From NCBI GenBank assembly GCA_018136815.1, contig CM030945.1:284605-348604 (forward strand): a stretch of 64,000 nt of DNA, given 5' to 3'. Shown piece by piece: positions 33,101 through 46,649 of the stretch. A program made the position numbers and the translations under genes. Below the pieces are notes generated by a model. The model saw only the letters and a program-made list of their open reading frames with translations, ran no database searches and was not told where the DNA came from. The stretch comes from Isochrysis galbana (lineage: Eukaryota > Haptophyta > Isochrysidales > Isochrysidaceae). How positions within the stretch are numbered: the first letter of the stretch is position 1; each line of letters begins with the position of its first letter.

Positions 33101-36100
33101 TCCCAAATACGCGTACGCCGAGGCGCGTAAGGCTCCAACACTTGATGGCCGCGTGGTCCGTGACGCCCGAGGTAAGGAGGTCCGCCATCCGGTGCTCCTG
33201 ACCGCAGATGAGAAGGAGTTCGCACGACGGATCTCCTTGGCTTTCGGGCAGATGGTAAACGGTTTTGATATTCTTCGTGCTCACGGACGATCGTACGTCT
33301 GCGATGTCAATGGGTGGAGCTTCGTGAAGTCATCCTCGGCCTACTACCACGATGCAGCCGGTGCGCCTTCCACAAGCGATAGCGCCATCCGTTTAGTCTC
33401 CGCACAACGGCGCGCGTCCCAAGCCCTCCCAAACCTTCCCACGTCTCAACCACCCCCCCTTCTGCTCGTGCGCTATGCGCTCACCTCTCAGCTGTACTCC
33501 GACGCATGACGTACCGCGCTCTCTCCGGACCCGAGTCGCCCTTTTTAGCCCCTAGAGAAGTCCCCACTCCTTCCTCGTCGTCCCGGCGGTTCGCCAACGC
33601 TGACGCTGACGAGGACACATCAACAATCGATAATGATTCCAGCGGCATGTCGCCGCACCAAGCTTGTTTACCCTCGTGTGTACTGATGCACGATGAGACA
33701 GCGGACGCCCCACGTATCGTTGCGTCGCCCGCCAACGGCGTGGTAACTGGTGTTCATAAGCCTGAACTACGCGCGCTCATTTCTGTGATCCGCCACGGCG
33801 ACCGCACTCCTAAGCAGAAGTTGAAGATGAAGGTGCGCAACAGACAAATGCTCGACTTCTTCACCTTGCAGGGACTTTGCCACAGTAAGAAGGAGATAAA
33901 GCTTAAGAAGCCCAAGCAGTGAGTGCCCCGAGCGAATTGAAGACACCCCCGTCACGTGGCATTGCTGGCGACTGAGCGCACTACTTGTGCCTGTTCTCAC
34001 CTAGCGTCACGTAATCTCGAGGTGATATACCGACCAAATCTCAAATTCACTTATGTCGCCCGTGCCTCCCGGTCCACGCTGTACCCAGGTTGCAGCAGGC
34101 GTTAGATCTTGTGGACAGTCTACTGAATGACATGTCCGCTCGTCTCGCGCCGGGCTCATCGGCCTCATCGGATTCTGACCTCGAGGGCGTCAAATTGGGG
34201 CAACTCCGGCAGCTGCGGTGGGTGCTCTCGCAGCATCCTTTTCATGGCGTGAATCGGAAACTTCAGGTGGCGCATAACTTACCCGCACCGATCTGGACCA
34301 TGCCCTTATCTAGAGAAGATTGACAAAGCTATCATCATTCTGTGTCATGGGCGCTTTGCCCAAGGTCGAATCCAAGGCAAGGGTCCCACCACCCACCTCG
34401 ACGCGCAGGTCAAGCGTGTCTCATTATGCGAACGCACCGGCGAAGTCTCTGAGGCCCAGTTGATCATGAAGTGGGGGGGCGAGCTCACCGCCGCCGGACG
34501 CGCTGAGTCGGAACTCCTGGGGAGGGCACTGAGGGAGGATATGTCGAAAGCGGATGGTACGCCTTGGCATCCCACTTGTTGTAGTATGTTGACCTCTTCT
34601 GAGTGCGGAAAGCTTGTGCTTCCGGCAAGGATTGGATTGTGACGTCGCCAACGCAAGTAGCTTGGGACCACTACGGCATTGGTGCTACAGGGCAAGCCTT
34701 ACGTGTGCGTGCTGAAATCTGGGTTGCCACTTGCGAGCAGGCACGCGTTGCCTACTTCATTTGCATTCCACATACCGGCACGACGTCAAGTTCTATTCCT
34801 CCGACGAGGGAAGGGTCCAACTCACTGCTGCTGCGGTCGCGAAAGGACTGCTTGAACTCGCGGGTGCGATGGCGCGACTGGCCTTCGGCCATGTCTCCCC
34901 TCCCCGATGTGGCACACGCCCAACCAGACTTGCGTCCCGCTATGCTCCTCCTCGTTTGACGAGAGATGCACGTATACTCGCAGCTAACGTCGGCCCGCGT
35001 GCATTCCATCGTCTCCAGGCGAACTGCCACCCATCCTCGTTTCCCTCATCCGCAAAGACGACCTTAGCAATCGAATGCTTGACGACGCGTCGGCCGTCGC
35101 AGCGAAGGCTGCTGAAATCAAGGACACCCTTCACACGATTATGCAAATGGACGTCGACCTGAGTACCTCGTCAGAGCTTCAGGTGCCTCGGCGGCCTAAT
35201 GAGGTCCTACCATGCCTCCTTGATGCTGTGGTTTACCTCAGCTTCCGGAACGCCGCACTTTTGCGAGTGTATTCCCATCTCTCACGCTGCCTGGCCGGAC
35301 GTGCAGGCTCGTCTTGTACCGACAGCAGCTCCTGCCCTCGTGGCCCCGATGCTCCTCATCGCCAACCCTCGAGGCCACGTGAAACAGCTCCACTCATCGC
35401 TTCGACGTCTCCTATCCGTCCTGCATGCCATCCGCCGGAAGCTCGGAGACGCTCACACCCTTTACCACGGGGAGTCTCTTTTTCTCCTCTACCTGCGGTG
35501 GAGCAAACTCACTCGAGAGCTCCACCGTCCGCGGCGTGACGAGGATGCATACGAAATAGTGAGCGACACGTGGTCGTGCCGAACTGATCCGTCCCTTCTT
35601 GCTCGCTGCCCTGAGAGCACCCTTCATGCACTCCGACTACCACGTGCTATGCCTTTTGTTTGTGCAGTCTAAAATACCCGACATCTACGACGCCCTGAAA
35701 TTCGATCTCCGTCATAATTACGAAGCGCTTGGTCGGCCAGCTATTCTGCATGACGCCATGAGACTGGCCCGACCTCTGGCTCAGCTTATTGTTCCACTGG
35801 AGTATGGATCTTCGCTCGAAGACATGGTGCGACAGGCTGCGATGCAAGCCATGCTCTCTCGTATGCGAAAGCGAGCATCCCGAAAGACGCGAGCCCTTCC
35901 ACATTTGCCTTGCAGATAGACACAGGCCTCGGAACCACTCGTGCACTGCTGCGCAAGATCGTCACGGACATCCGGCCTGAATCGCTCAGTTTAGGCCATG
36001 GTGAGGATCTTGAGAATCCCGAAACCGTCCACCAGCTCGACCCCAAGGCGGCGGCAGCAGTGGGAGACGTTTCGCGTCATGATCACCTGAAGACGCGCTT

Positions 36101-37100
36101 CTATCTGACTTCCGAGTCGCATGTCTACACGCTGCTCAACCTGATCCGACACGCTCCCGCCGCGCTCGAGCTGCCAAGCCTTGTCGATGAGCAGGGCGCA
36201 GCACTGTTAGACCAAGTGAGAGCTTGTTTGCCCGCTCCCTGCCTCTGAATCTCTATGTCGACGCCGCGCTCTTTTGTCAGCCTAGAATCTAGGTACCCAT
36301 CGACGTTTGAGAACCTGAGCGCGTCGTCGCCGTATTTCGTCAGGTGGCGGAGCTTTCATACCTCACGCAAATCACTCTCGCCGTATATGAACACTGCCAG
36401 CGGAAGGTCGACGACCCCATGCGATTTCAGGTACGAAAGTAGGCCTTAATGGCGTGCAATCTATAGCACATGCATTCCATGCCGTTGCGGAATTTGGTGA
36501 ATAGGAGGCTATCGTGACTGGTTCAAACTTGCAGGCAACTCGCAGTCTCAATGCCAGCGGATACATCCCATTCTATCCCAAGCTCCGCCTTAAGGTCGGC
36601 CTCGTTTCCCTTGCACGTCTCAGGTTGTGGTAAAATTCTCCCCCGGTGATACGTCTGCCAAGGAGTTCCCGCCCACCGATCCCTCATCAGTGGAGAGTTC
36701 TTGTGCAACCTACGCCGCAGAGGTCGAGGCCGACGGGTCGGCGAGCGAGGAGAGCGAAAGGCTCGATGTGGAAAGGCTCCCCGAGAGGAAGTCGTACGGT
36801 GAGCGCACCGACGACGAGTGTCGTGACGGCTGTGCGAGTGAGGACGATGATATGACGGACGACTTTATGGATGCGAGACGCGAGGTTGAGCGAGCAGAGT
36901 TGCGCCTTCAATCTATGAGGACGTTGCATCGGTCCCTCCCGCTCACAGCCGTCCTCGCCTTTTTCGAGGGATGCGTGGGAGCTGCGAGTGATAGTAGCAC
37001 ACCAGCGGACAAGGCAGAAGGGGTGAGTCTAGAGACTTTGAGTCCGGGACGGGTTGGCGATTCGTGCCGGGATGCCACTAGAGAGCAGCACGAGTGGTAA
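33101..37100 (+). CDS. VIP1: VIP1/PPIP5K, rest of kinase domain and histidine-phosphatase domain
   Basis: Eleven exons fit: 33101-33360, 33492-33918, 34089-34266, 34316-34556, 34741-34863, 35019-35182, 35307-35558, 35668-35835, 35916-36215, 36344-36430, 36624-37100. The first opens in mid-domain with [37 protein letters not shown], the end of the ATP-grasp kinase domain. The histidine acid phosphatase-like domain follows: [81 protein letters not shown], and VVVKFSPGD near the end. An acidic tail ends at 37100. VIP1 proteins make and break inositol pyrophosphates. The 35836 intron has a GC donor (CGACAG|GCTGCG). The missing N-terminal half is at 179-1280 on the minus strand. Confidence 0.92.
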
Positions 37101-37926
37101 TCATCAGCCAATGGGGTTCGGATCACGGGCTATCATCCCGCTGATTTGAGTAGAACTACGAGCTATCTTTTGTTGCATTGCTTGGATCCGCGAAGGCATG
37201 CTTACGGTATGGCTCTCGGTGTGCGTAGTGTGAGCGTTGCAGCTAGATGTAGCAACTGCAACTGCTCCGACGACACATAGAAGTTCTGGCTTCGTGGACA
37301 CGACGCCCACCCTCACCAGCCTCCCATGGCCCCTAGCATCAAGCGCCCGCCCACAAGCACAAGCGCCACAGGCTCCCGGGGTCAGTACCTTCACAAGGTC
37401 AAGAGCCTCTCAAGGCAGTTGCGCCTTCATTTGGTACCACCCCAAAGCACATGTGAAAGGTGATGCCGCAAGGCAGGAGGCAGGGAGCGAATAAGGAGGC
37501 GGCGCGTGGCTGCGGGATATCTAATTCAATGCCGCGCGCGTCGTGAGAAGATCGAAGATCGAGAAGTTTTTATTTGCTTGGATAAGATTGCGCCTTCATC
37601 GAGCCGACAGTAACGACGAATGTTCATTGGATATTGGACCGCCTGTCTGAATGAAGGGTGCGAAGGCGAAACTGGGGGAAGCAACAAGTATACAAATGAC
37701 AAATGAGGCGATCGCCCCTCTTTTTCTCTCAAGCTCAAGCTCATGCCAAGCAAGTGCGCAGAGCGTGCGAGCGTGGTGATCAGCGCAACTTATGGGTCCC
37801 TCGGGGGAGGAAACGGGTTAGAGCACGATGGGGAGGGCATGAGGCGCCTCCCTATTTACCCTATTTTGAAAATCAGCTTCAAAACCTTGTCAACACAGCA
37901 CAAGCGCCATTCGACCAATTGAGGCA
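37101..37926. other. Intergenic, no gene seen
   Basis: Convergent 3' regions of VIP1 (plus) and the protease (minus). Short frames on both strands show no domain or splicing. No repeat family was recognised. Confidence 0.4.
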
Positions 37927-39219
37927 TTAAAAGTCACGCCAGGAGAGAGTGGGCTTGAGGGGTGCGCCCAAGTCAGCGCTGGCGCGCAGCAAAAAGTCGG
38001 AAAAGGCGTCTGGATTGACGAAGATCTGCTGGTTGTTTTCACACGGCACACTGGCAACGGCCTGCACCCCCAGTAGCACGTTGCGTAGCTTGCCTCCGGG
38101 CGTTTGCAGTGCAGCAACAACGCCACCGCCCGAATCGCCCGCACACGTGCCCGTGCCTTGCTCTACAGGTGTCGTAAGGAAGCCTGCAGCCCACGGCCGA
38201 ATCTCGGTGCGCACGTCCACTGCAATTTTCTTTAAGATACCAGCGGAATACTTGTCGGCATTTAGCGTGCCTGCCGTTGACTGTTGTCCATACCCATACG
38301 TTAGCAATGTAGGCATTCCTAGTCCATCGGGGTACAATGGCGAATTCCGCCTCTTGGCCTCCGGCTCCTCAGCTTTAGTTGGAATGAGACCAAAAGGAAG
38401 TTCTTGTACTTGCCATGGTATAGGCGCGCTGCCTGCGAAGCGGATGAGGATCAGATCACCTCCTCCCTCAGTTGCGATTCCATAGTCCTTGGTGGTGACC
38501 ACCCTTTCTACCGACCGAGAGATGGCTGTCTTTGAGAACATATCTGAACCAAACACAACTCGCTCGAGGGTGCCATTCAGTGCAGCAGGCGTATCCAGAC
38601 AGTGTCGAGCCGAGAGCACGAGGTTTGGCGCGATGAGTGTGCCGCTGCATGTTGCTGGCAACCCCTTCCGGCAAACATCGCAGTTCGTGAGATCAATCCT
38701 ATAGCGGGGGGGGGGGGGGGGGAGGCGTCAAGGGGCGCGAGAGAAGAGTAAGGCCTAACGAGCTAGAGATTGGTGCACGTAGATGCAGCCAAGCGCGCGT
38801 GGTCTCTTGTGCCGCTGGAGCGGGCTCAGGGCTATACTTGCTCCTTGGTCACAAAGACACTGAGACTTTACTGCGTGTCTTGCGTGGGCAGTCTCCGCCA
38901 CCTCCGGCCTTTCTTGCCGCCCCTCTGGCCCGATGGTTGACGAGTAGAGTGAATGCGGGGTGGGGAAGGAGGCAGGCAATCGAGGATTGAGGGAGTGATG
39001 GAGAGCTCACCAGAGCCCCACTGCGCCAGTGGCGGCCGCCTCGGCGTTTGAGACAGCGTCTCCATTCACTATAGCCTCCGCGCTGAGTGGTGCGAGGAGC
39101 GGGACTGAGGCGGCGGTCACTGCCCTGCTAAGGAACTCGCGCCGCGACGCCACGCGCACGCAGCCACACTGCCTCCCGCAGACGAGAGAGAGCAGCAGGA
39201 AGCGGAAGGAGAGACGCAT
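37927..39219 (-). CDS. Trypsin-like serine protease with bipartite plastid / Tat signal
   Basis: Two exons, 39219-39011 and 38698-37927, joined in phase 2 (CTCTG|GTGAGC ... CTATAG|GATTG); 326 codons. The S1 family triad is visible: CSGTLIAPNLVLSARHC (His), GGDLILIRF (Asp), TGTCAGDSGGGVVAAL (Ser). The N-terminus has a hydrophobic signal (MRLSFRFLLLSLVCG) followed by SRREFLSRAVTAASVPLLAP and an A-x-A-like site, a twin-arginine lumen signal. It then reads IVNGDAV, which resembles the IVGG-type mature start of trypsins. In an alga with a secondary plastid this predicts ER entry, plastid import and Tat transport to the thylakoid lumen. Its substrate is unknown. A poly-G run lies at the 3' end of the intron. 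Confidence 0.9.
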
Positions 39220-39935
39220 TCTACCGACGCCGACAGAAGGATGCGGACAGGAAACTTCCGATGTCCGTAGAGTAGAAGAACTCGTACTCTACTAGAGTAA
39301 GTCAAGAAGAAGAATTAGAGTAGGTCTGAAAGGAGAAAGGAGGGGGCCATGGTCATGCAGGTGGTTGGCGCCTTACAATAGCGCATGGCTCGTCCGGTGT
39401 ATGTGGCTAGTGGCTAGGGATGGTATTAGTAGCTGACAAGATGCTCCACAAGTGTCTTCACTGCCTAGACCTCTCAGCATGCCCTTACATCAAAATGCCA
39501 ATACCAACATGCCAATCCTAGATGTGAAAGACAGAAACAGTGTTTTTTTTCGGAGGCCAAAAACAGTGTTTTCCTAGATGGGAGAAACGTATTCACCGTT
39601 TTTCTACGAAGGCGAAAAACAGGCCGTTTTTGCCGTTTTTGCAAGCCCTTCAGTTTTTGTCTCCGTTTTTGAATGGCAACGCTAGCACTCATGCACCATG
39701 CGCTGAGCGTGAGCATATGTGGGCGCTTACGCGTGCGTGGAAAGAAAGAGAGGAGGAGGAGGGAGGGGAGAGGGGAAGGGGGAGGGAGGGGGCCAGAGAG
39801 AAGGGTGATGAAGGAGAGAATGAGAGAGAGGGAGGGAGGGAAGAAGAGGGAGAGGGCAAAGCGAGGGGGGAGAGAGGGAGAGAGAGAAGGGAGCAAGAGG
39901 GAGCGAGATAGAGGGAAGGGGGAGGGGGAGGGGGA

Positions 39936-40940
<1,005 letters not shown>

Positions 40941-41571
40941 GACCGAGCGCCCTCGCCCGGCGAGAATTCGTTAGAGAGCCCCCCCCCCCCCCCGGTACTG
41001 TTTTTGGGACTGTTTTTGTCTGTTTTTCTATGAAGGCCAAAAACAGACTGTTTTTACTGTTTTTGGACCCCCCCCCACTGTTTTTCCCATCTAGGAGTGT
41101 TTTTCACTGTTTTTCAAACGCCCTCCGTTTTTGCCACTTTTTTTTTGGGCGGGGCTAGGGCTGGGGCCGCCCGTGCGCGGCGCGCGCGAGCGTGGCGTGC
41201 GAGCGGGACAGGGCGCGCGCGATCGCGGTGTGCGCGCGTGCGCGCGGGACCGCGGCCACCTACACCACGCAGGCGGATCGCGACGCGTGCGTGGGCTTGG
41301 GATTGAACACCGATAGCGGCTCGCCATCGGCCGAGGGGAGGGGAGGGGGCAGCGGCGGCGGCGGCCTACGTATGCGTAGGAGGCGGAGGCGGAGGAGCGG
41401 AGGCGGAGGCGTTCCGCGCGCGGGGGGAAAGGCCCCCCTGCGGTATATGTGGCCCCACTGTTTTTCGCACTGTTTTTGACGTTTTTTTTCGATTCCCAAA
41501 AACAGCTGTTTTTAATGTCTTTCTAGACCTCACCCGCTGTTTTTCACATCTAGGATGCCAATGCCACACCA

Positions 41572-41573
41572 CG

Positions 41574-41622
<49 letters not shown>
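41572..41622 (+). repeat. (TAC)n microsatellite
   Basis: About 16 copies of the TAC/CTA triplet near the right end of the nested element. Confidence 0.95.
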
Positions 41623-41879
41623 GCAGAAGAGGGTGCGTTGAGCGTTGAGAATTGTAGGCTTGTAGACCATCTTCTTGGCAAGCATCCCTACTCTAGCCAC
41701 AAACACCGGGCGAGCCATGCACCAACCGCGCACACCCCCATCGCGGGGGAGGGGCTGCGTTGCCGTTGTGGCAAGGTCCCTCAGCACTAAGATTATACTG
41801 CCGCAACAACAAGAAAATCTAACGGGGTGAAGCCCTCTTTTTTTTTTCGAGTCCCCCTCCCTATCCACTCGCTCGGGGC

Positions 41880-42120
41880 CTCCGCCTCGCCACCTCCGCT
41901 CGCACTCACCGTGGCCCCCTCCCCCCCTCTCTCCCTCCTCTCTCTCTCCTCTCTGCCTCCCTCTCTCCCTCCCTTCTCCCTTCCTCTCTCCCTCCCCTCC
42001 TCCTCCCTCTCTCCCTTACTCTCTGCCTCCTCTCTCCCTCCCTCTCTCCCCCGCTCGCCTCTCGTTTTGCTCCCCGCCCATCGCCCTCTCTCACCACACC
42101 GCCTTCTCTTCCCCTCTGTC
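41880..42120 (+). repeat. Polypyrimidine tract upstream of ECD
   Basis: CTCC/CTCT-rich sequence ending just before the ATG at 42142, the coding-strand pyrimidine version of the tracts seen at other starts. Confidence 0.7.
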
Positions 42121-42141
42121 TTCGAGCGCCTGCTGCGTGCC

Positions 42142-45100
42142 ATGGCGAGCGAACTGGCTAACGCGGCGGCTTCCCCCTCGTTCCTCGAATTCCACCTGTA
42201 CCTCGACCCGCCGCAGCAGTCCGAGGCGTTAGCCGAGTCGCTTGCACGTTGCCATGCGGCGCGCGAGGCAATCCTCTCCCGTCTGCAGCCTCGGCTCGCA
42301 CAGCATGTCTGGGAGCGCGAGCCCTTCAGCTTGCGGGTGTGCAGCCGGCTGGCAGAAGATGAAGAGACATACGAGCCGCACCTGTGGGGCAGGATGGAGA
42401 CGGCGGACAGCGTGCACGACGAATGGCTAGTTGTGGGCATCCTGATTCAGCTGAGCGCGGAGCAGCCCGACGTGGCGATAACCGTGCGTAATTCAAACGA
42501 GGGCGAGCTCATGCTCGTCGAAGCAGCCTATTGCCTCCCGTAATGCGCGCCCGCTCCCAATGCGGCACAAAAAGCCTTGCTTGAAGACCACTCTCAAGGT
42601 GTTCTGCATGCGCATTCCATCATCACAGGATCAACGAGGATGATCATGCCACGCGTCGAGAGGAGAGTGCCTTAGTCCCCTGACCTTTGCCCACCCATCA
42701 TATCTGCAGACAATGGATCAATCCTGACAACTCGATGAATCGAGCATTTCTGCGTGGAGGTAACCTTCACATTCTCTCTCAAGCCCCGGATCCGGGCGAT
42801 GAGCCGCGTTTCCAGCATCGGAGGCGTTCCCACCATTTGGACGGCAACGAGCAGCTTGGACTTCCGCTCGCGGCTGCGTTGCGCCTCCTCCGATACTCTG
42901 AAGTGGCGCAAGCCGGCGAGACGTCTCAACCATCAGCAACGGCCGCACTACGGCGGCGGGTGCGCCTGACCTGTGATGGCCCAGATGGGTGCCCCATACG
43001 CCATGCTACATCAACACTCCTACCGCTGCTAGCGGCACGACTTCTCCTTAGCTCGCCTGAGCTCATGGCCGCGGCTGTCGCAGCATTTGAAGGAAGATCG
43101 GCCGATGAAATGACGAACGCGGCGACCCTGAAGAACATATTTCGACGCTCAGAGGGGCTTGCAAAGGTCAAGCTGAGATTTTCGAGAGCAATGTGAGAAG
43201 CCGGAGGGAGATCCCACAACAATGGGATGGTGGGCAAGCCCTGGCGTCTCCTTGGCGCCCTCAAACCCCCCCCCCCCCCCATCTGCTTCACCAAGAATAC
43301 CCGGACGCCTCTCACCCAATGCACGCCGCTTCTCGTCTCGCAGGTATGCTCGCTTGGTATCGCACCGTTTCGCAGCTCCTGCGTCATCGGGCTTGCGTGC
43401 CGCCGCTGCGGAGTACGCTGTGTTCCACGGTACACCCGCTTCGCCCATTGTACTTGACCTCGGTACAAAACTGACGTTTGGTCTAGAAATACTGCTTCAA
43501 ACCGGAATCCCGTTGCGTGGGGGTCTCGCAGATCATATGTCTCTTGGAGCTGAATCGGCCGATTCGTCAGCGACTGCCAGCCGTCTTCCCTCCACGAGTG
43601 GCGACAAGAACAGCGCCGCGGATGATCGCGCCGCCTTTGCAGAAGCGGCGGCGAGGGGGCCTCGTTGGGATCGATTCCGCGCGTTTCTAGCGGAAAGGGG
43701 CTACTTTCGAGGGGAGCTCGCAGGTTCTCGCCTCCATTCCGAGCTGCTCGCACGTGCCAAGCTCGCTTTTCTCGAGACCGCTATGGGGTCGTCTGACGAC
43801 GGCTTCTCCAGTGGTCGCGAGGGCTCAGGGCCTTGGTTGGAACGGATGGCTTCCCGAGCGGCGCGCTTGGTGTTCGAGGCGGAGCACGAGCTTCCAACCG
43901 AGGAGGAAGTGCGCAAGGTGAGCTTTGCCGGCGGCGCTGCTTGTCATTTCTGATAAAACGCCGCCTCACCATGCTAGACCTGGACCAGACACTCGAGTGA
44001 AGCCATTGGCGTATGTCACCAGCCCCCTCCCCCCCCCGTGCGCCCCTAACCCTTCTACTCGGTACTCGCAGACGGAGGCGCTCGGACTCGCCATCCCGGA
44101 CGATCCCGACGATTGGCTCTCGCTCTCAGAGAGCCAGCTCCAAGCCCAGCTTCTTGCTGCTACGGAAGCAGCAGACCCTTTGGATGGCTTGGCCAATGAA
44201 GAGGAGGCCCGCACAGGTGATCGAACGCCTAGGGCAAGCTCTTGCGTAAGCTCGGCCCCTAGAAGTCAAGGCACCTCCGCCTCAAAGTCTGCCCCAGTCG
44301 AGGCGGACGAAGAGGCGAGTGTGACGGCGCTGCTCGAAGATGCTGTGCACGGCGTGCGACAGTTCATGGCGACGGAGGCTGGTTTAGAGGGAGCCGAGAT
44401 CGTTCGCGATCGCGAGGCGCAGGTGAGCTCCGGCCCGCGACTATTTGGCTGGGGGGCTATGGCAGCACGTGGTTTGGCAAAAACTCTGCAACCACTCGAG
44501 CGTGAATATCGCGAGAGCGCTTTCTCACACCTTGCAAAGAGGGACAGCGTCGACTTTGTCAACTCACCTCCTATTTTGAAACATCACTTGTTGCTTCCCC
44601 TTCTTACAAGGTGCAATTTGATCCGAGCGCCTTTTTGCGCTCACTTGAAGCTGCGCTGAGCGGTTCTGCGCCCGCCGGCAGTGTACCGGCTTTCGCGCGA
44701 CTGCAATCCTCAGGCCAATCGGGTGATTTCGACGAGTCGGACGCCTCGTTCGATTCGGAAGATTTGAAGGACGACTGGGATTTGAGTGACGGAGCCCTGC
44801 AGAAGGAGGGGGTTGCAGGAGAGGAATCAGTTGAGGATGGCGTTGCGTCGATGCGCCAGCTTATGGAGGCAATGGATCTAGAACTTAGCTCCAAGGCGAA
44901 GGGGCCAGACTTTGTCACACAAGTGACAAGCAACGGCACCGGTGAGCAGACGTACGATGGCGGAACCAAGAGTAAATCGAGCCAAAGTTCGTCCGAGCCT
45001 GGCGGTGGAAGAGAAGACGTTGCATCGAGCATCGGGCCGGTCGACCTGGATCTGAATCTTGTTCAGAACCTCCTGGCCGCGCATTCGGCGCAAGGGGGCG

Positions 45101-45189
45101 TTGCCGGCCCCGCCTCCAATTTGCTGGCCTCTCTTGGCGTGACGTTGCCAGCGGATGCGGATGCTGATGTCGGCGCGCCGGCGCGTTGA
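42142..45189 (+). CDS. ECD: Ecdysoneless (ECD/SGT1) homologue
   Basis: Five exons: 42142-42539, 42710-43192, 43344-43917, 44072-44422, 44611-45189; 794 codons in frame. Family blocks: FLEFHLYL, GRMETADSVHDEWLVVGIL, LMLVEAAYCLPQWINPDNSM, NRAFLRGGNLHIL, LGLPLAAALRLLR, SPELMAAAVAAFEGRSADEM, KVKLRFSRAMYARLVSHRF, LDLGTKLTFGLEILLQ, DDPDDWLSLSESQL, and a C-terminal VQFDPSAFLRSLEAAL. ECD proteins associate with the spliceosome and R2TP chaperone in animals and fungi; the acidic Ser/Asp-rich C-terminus here resembles that interaction region. The ATG at 42142 is chosen because the family start follows at once and the sequence upstream is a polypyrimidine tract. Confidence 0.93.
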
Positions 45190-45404
45190 TCCTTCTCAAA
45201 CTTGCGAATGAAATCATTGTTTTTTTGAGTTGAGTGCTTGGCAGGGGTTCTGAAGAGAACGCTCGTTGTGGGTTGTGAGCTGCCCCGCGCCGCTTCATGA
45301 ATGGTGTCCAAAACGATCTCAACGTTGGCTGTTGCTTGGAGAAGCGCAATGCGGCGTATGACGGCGACGGGGTGTGGCTAGGGTGTGGTGCGCTTACCTA
45401 CGTT
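45190..45404. other. 3' flank of ECD, nothing seen
   Basis: Short sequence without coding or repeat features recognised. Confidence 0.4.
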
Positions 45405-45830
45405 GCCAAAAAAAATCCTTTTAATATTCTCGCCTCGCGCGTGGCTCTGGGGTTTGCTACTATAGCCACGCCCATTCCCCTTCCTTTCCCTCACTACCTA
45501 CCTTGCGGCAACTCCCCTTGTGCTCTACTTAGGGGCTCGGTGTGCGGGGGGGACTAAAAAAATATTCTTGAAGGTGACTACTCCGCTGCTATACGCTATC
45601 CCTTCCGCTGGGGTCCACATCTGACATCGCCCTTGCCCCACCCTCTCTCCACTTTTCGCCCCCCCCCCCCCCCCTCATTCCTTTTTGTTCGGTGTCGGGG
45701 GGTCGACCCATTTGCGCTACTTTGGGTCTGGCGTCGGGGGAGGGGCTCGGAGGGGGGGGGGGGGCCTTTTGGCTCGTAATTTTGGAGAGGCGCCTTTCGA
45801 GGCGCCGCTTTGTGGGGGCCCAACCAGCCC
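45405..45830 (+). repeat. Repeat family B fragment plus repeat D
   Basis: Positions 45408-45560 are family B (AAAAAAATCCTTTTAATATT, CTACCTTGCGGCAACTCCCC, GTGCTCTACTTAGGGGCTCG). Positions 45595-45825 match 3805-4015 (CATCGCCCTTGCCCCACCC, TTCCTTTTTGTTCGGT, GGGGTCGACCCAT, TACTTTGGGTCTGGCGTC), so the same block borders the LINE fragment inside the 3.25-5.75 kb element. Confidence 0.6.
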
Positions 45831-45844
45831 CTACGTAGAGACGT

Positions 45845-46265
45845 AGAGCACAACTAAGTTTATACTTAGTTCAGCATGGGGGGGCGCCTCGCGTCCCCCC
45901 TCTCAGGCACCAACTCTCCTCCGGGGGGCCTGTCGGTCACCCCCATGCTCTGCCTTTTGGCATGAGCAGGGCACTCAACACAACAACTCAGACCCCCAGT
46001 GGGCGCGGGTCGCGAGCCGCACTCCCTGGCCCGATTGGGCCTGCTCTCGTACTGACCCCCCCCCCATCCCTGGTCGCCAGGCAGACAGAGGCCTCTGGGC
46101 GGCACCTAGGGCCAGCGAGGCAAGCGTGGGAGAGGCAGGGGGGGCCAGAGGCTGAGCCCCAGCCTCCACTGCCCCCTGAGCTGCCCTGGCTGGCCCTCTG
46201 GACGCCCCCAAAGGACCTCTGAGAGCAGGCCGTGGCGCGCCGCATGGCGACGCGCCGCAGGGAGA
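45845..46265 (-). repeat. Family A relative, diverged
   Basis: Starts with AACTAAGTTTATACTTAGTT followed by CATGGGGGGG and keeps the block order of family A (GTCGCCAGGCAGACAG, GCCAGAGGCTGAGCCCCAGC, GCGCGCCGCATGGCG), but most positions differ. An old or sister subfamily. Confidence 0.5.
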
Positions 46266-46649
46266 GAGGTGGAAGAGAGCGAAGCGAGGGAGAGGGGGGG
46301 ATTTGCACCCCCCCCGATGGAGTGTGGTGAGAAACGAGACCCGTTTGCGTTAGCAAACGGGCGGAGAGGGGCGGCTGGCGACAGGAGGAAGATGAGGAGG
46401 GGGAGACTCAAGACGCCTACGGGAACCAAGGTGGCAGGTATCTCGAGGCGCAGTCTTTTATTTCTCGAGGACAGCTCGCGGCGAGAGCTGTAAGGGCCGT
46501 TCTTCTTCACGACGAGAGGTTCCTCCCCCCCCCCCGGTGCTTTTTCCCGGAGAGTCGGCCGGCGTCGATCGGTCCGCCTCAATGGGTTTTCCCTCATTTT
46601 AACTTGTGGGGAGGTAGAATGGGAGCCGGGGGCATGCGAGGGGGGAGAT

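Noticed and set aside
37949-38485. A 178-codon plus frame over the protease
   Set aside because: Antisense shadow of the trypsin-like exon.
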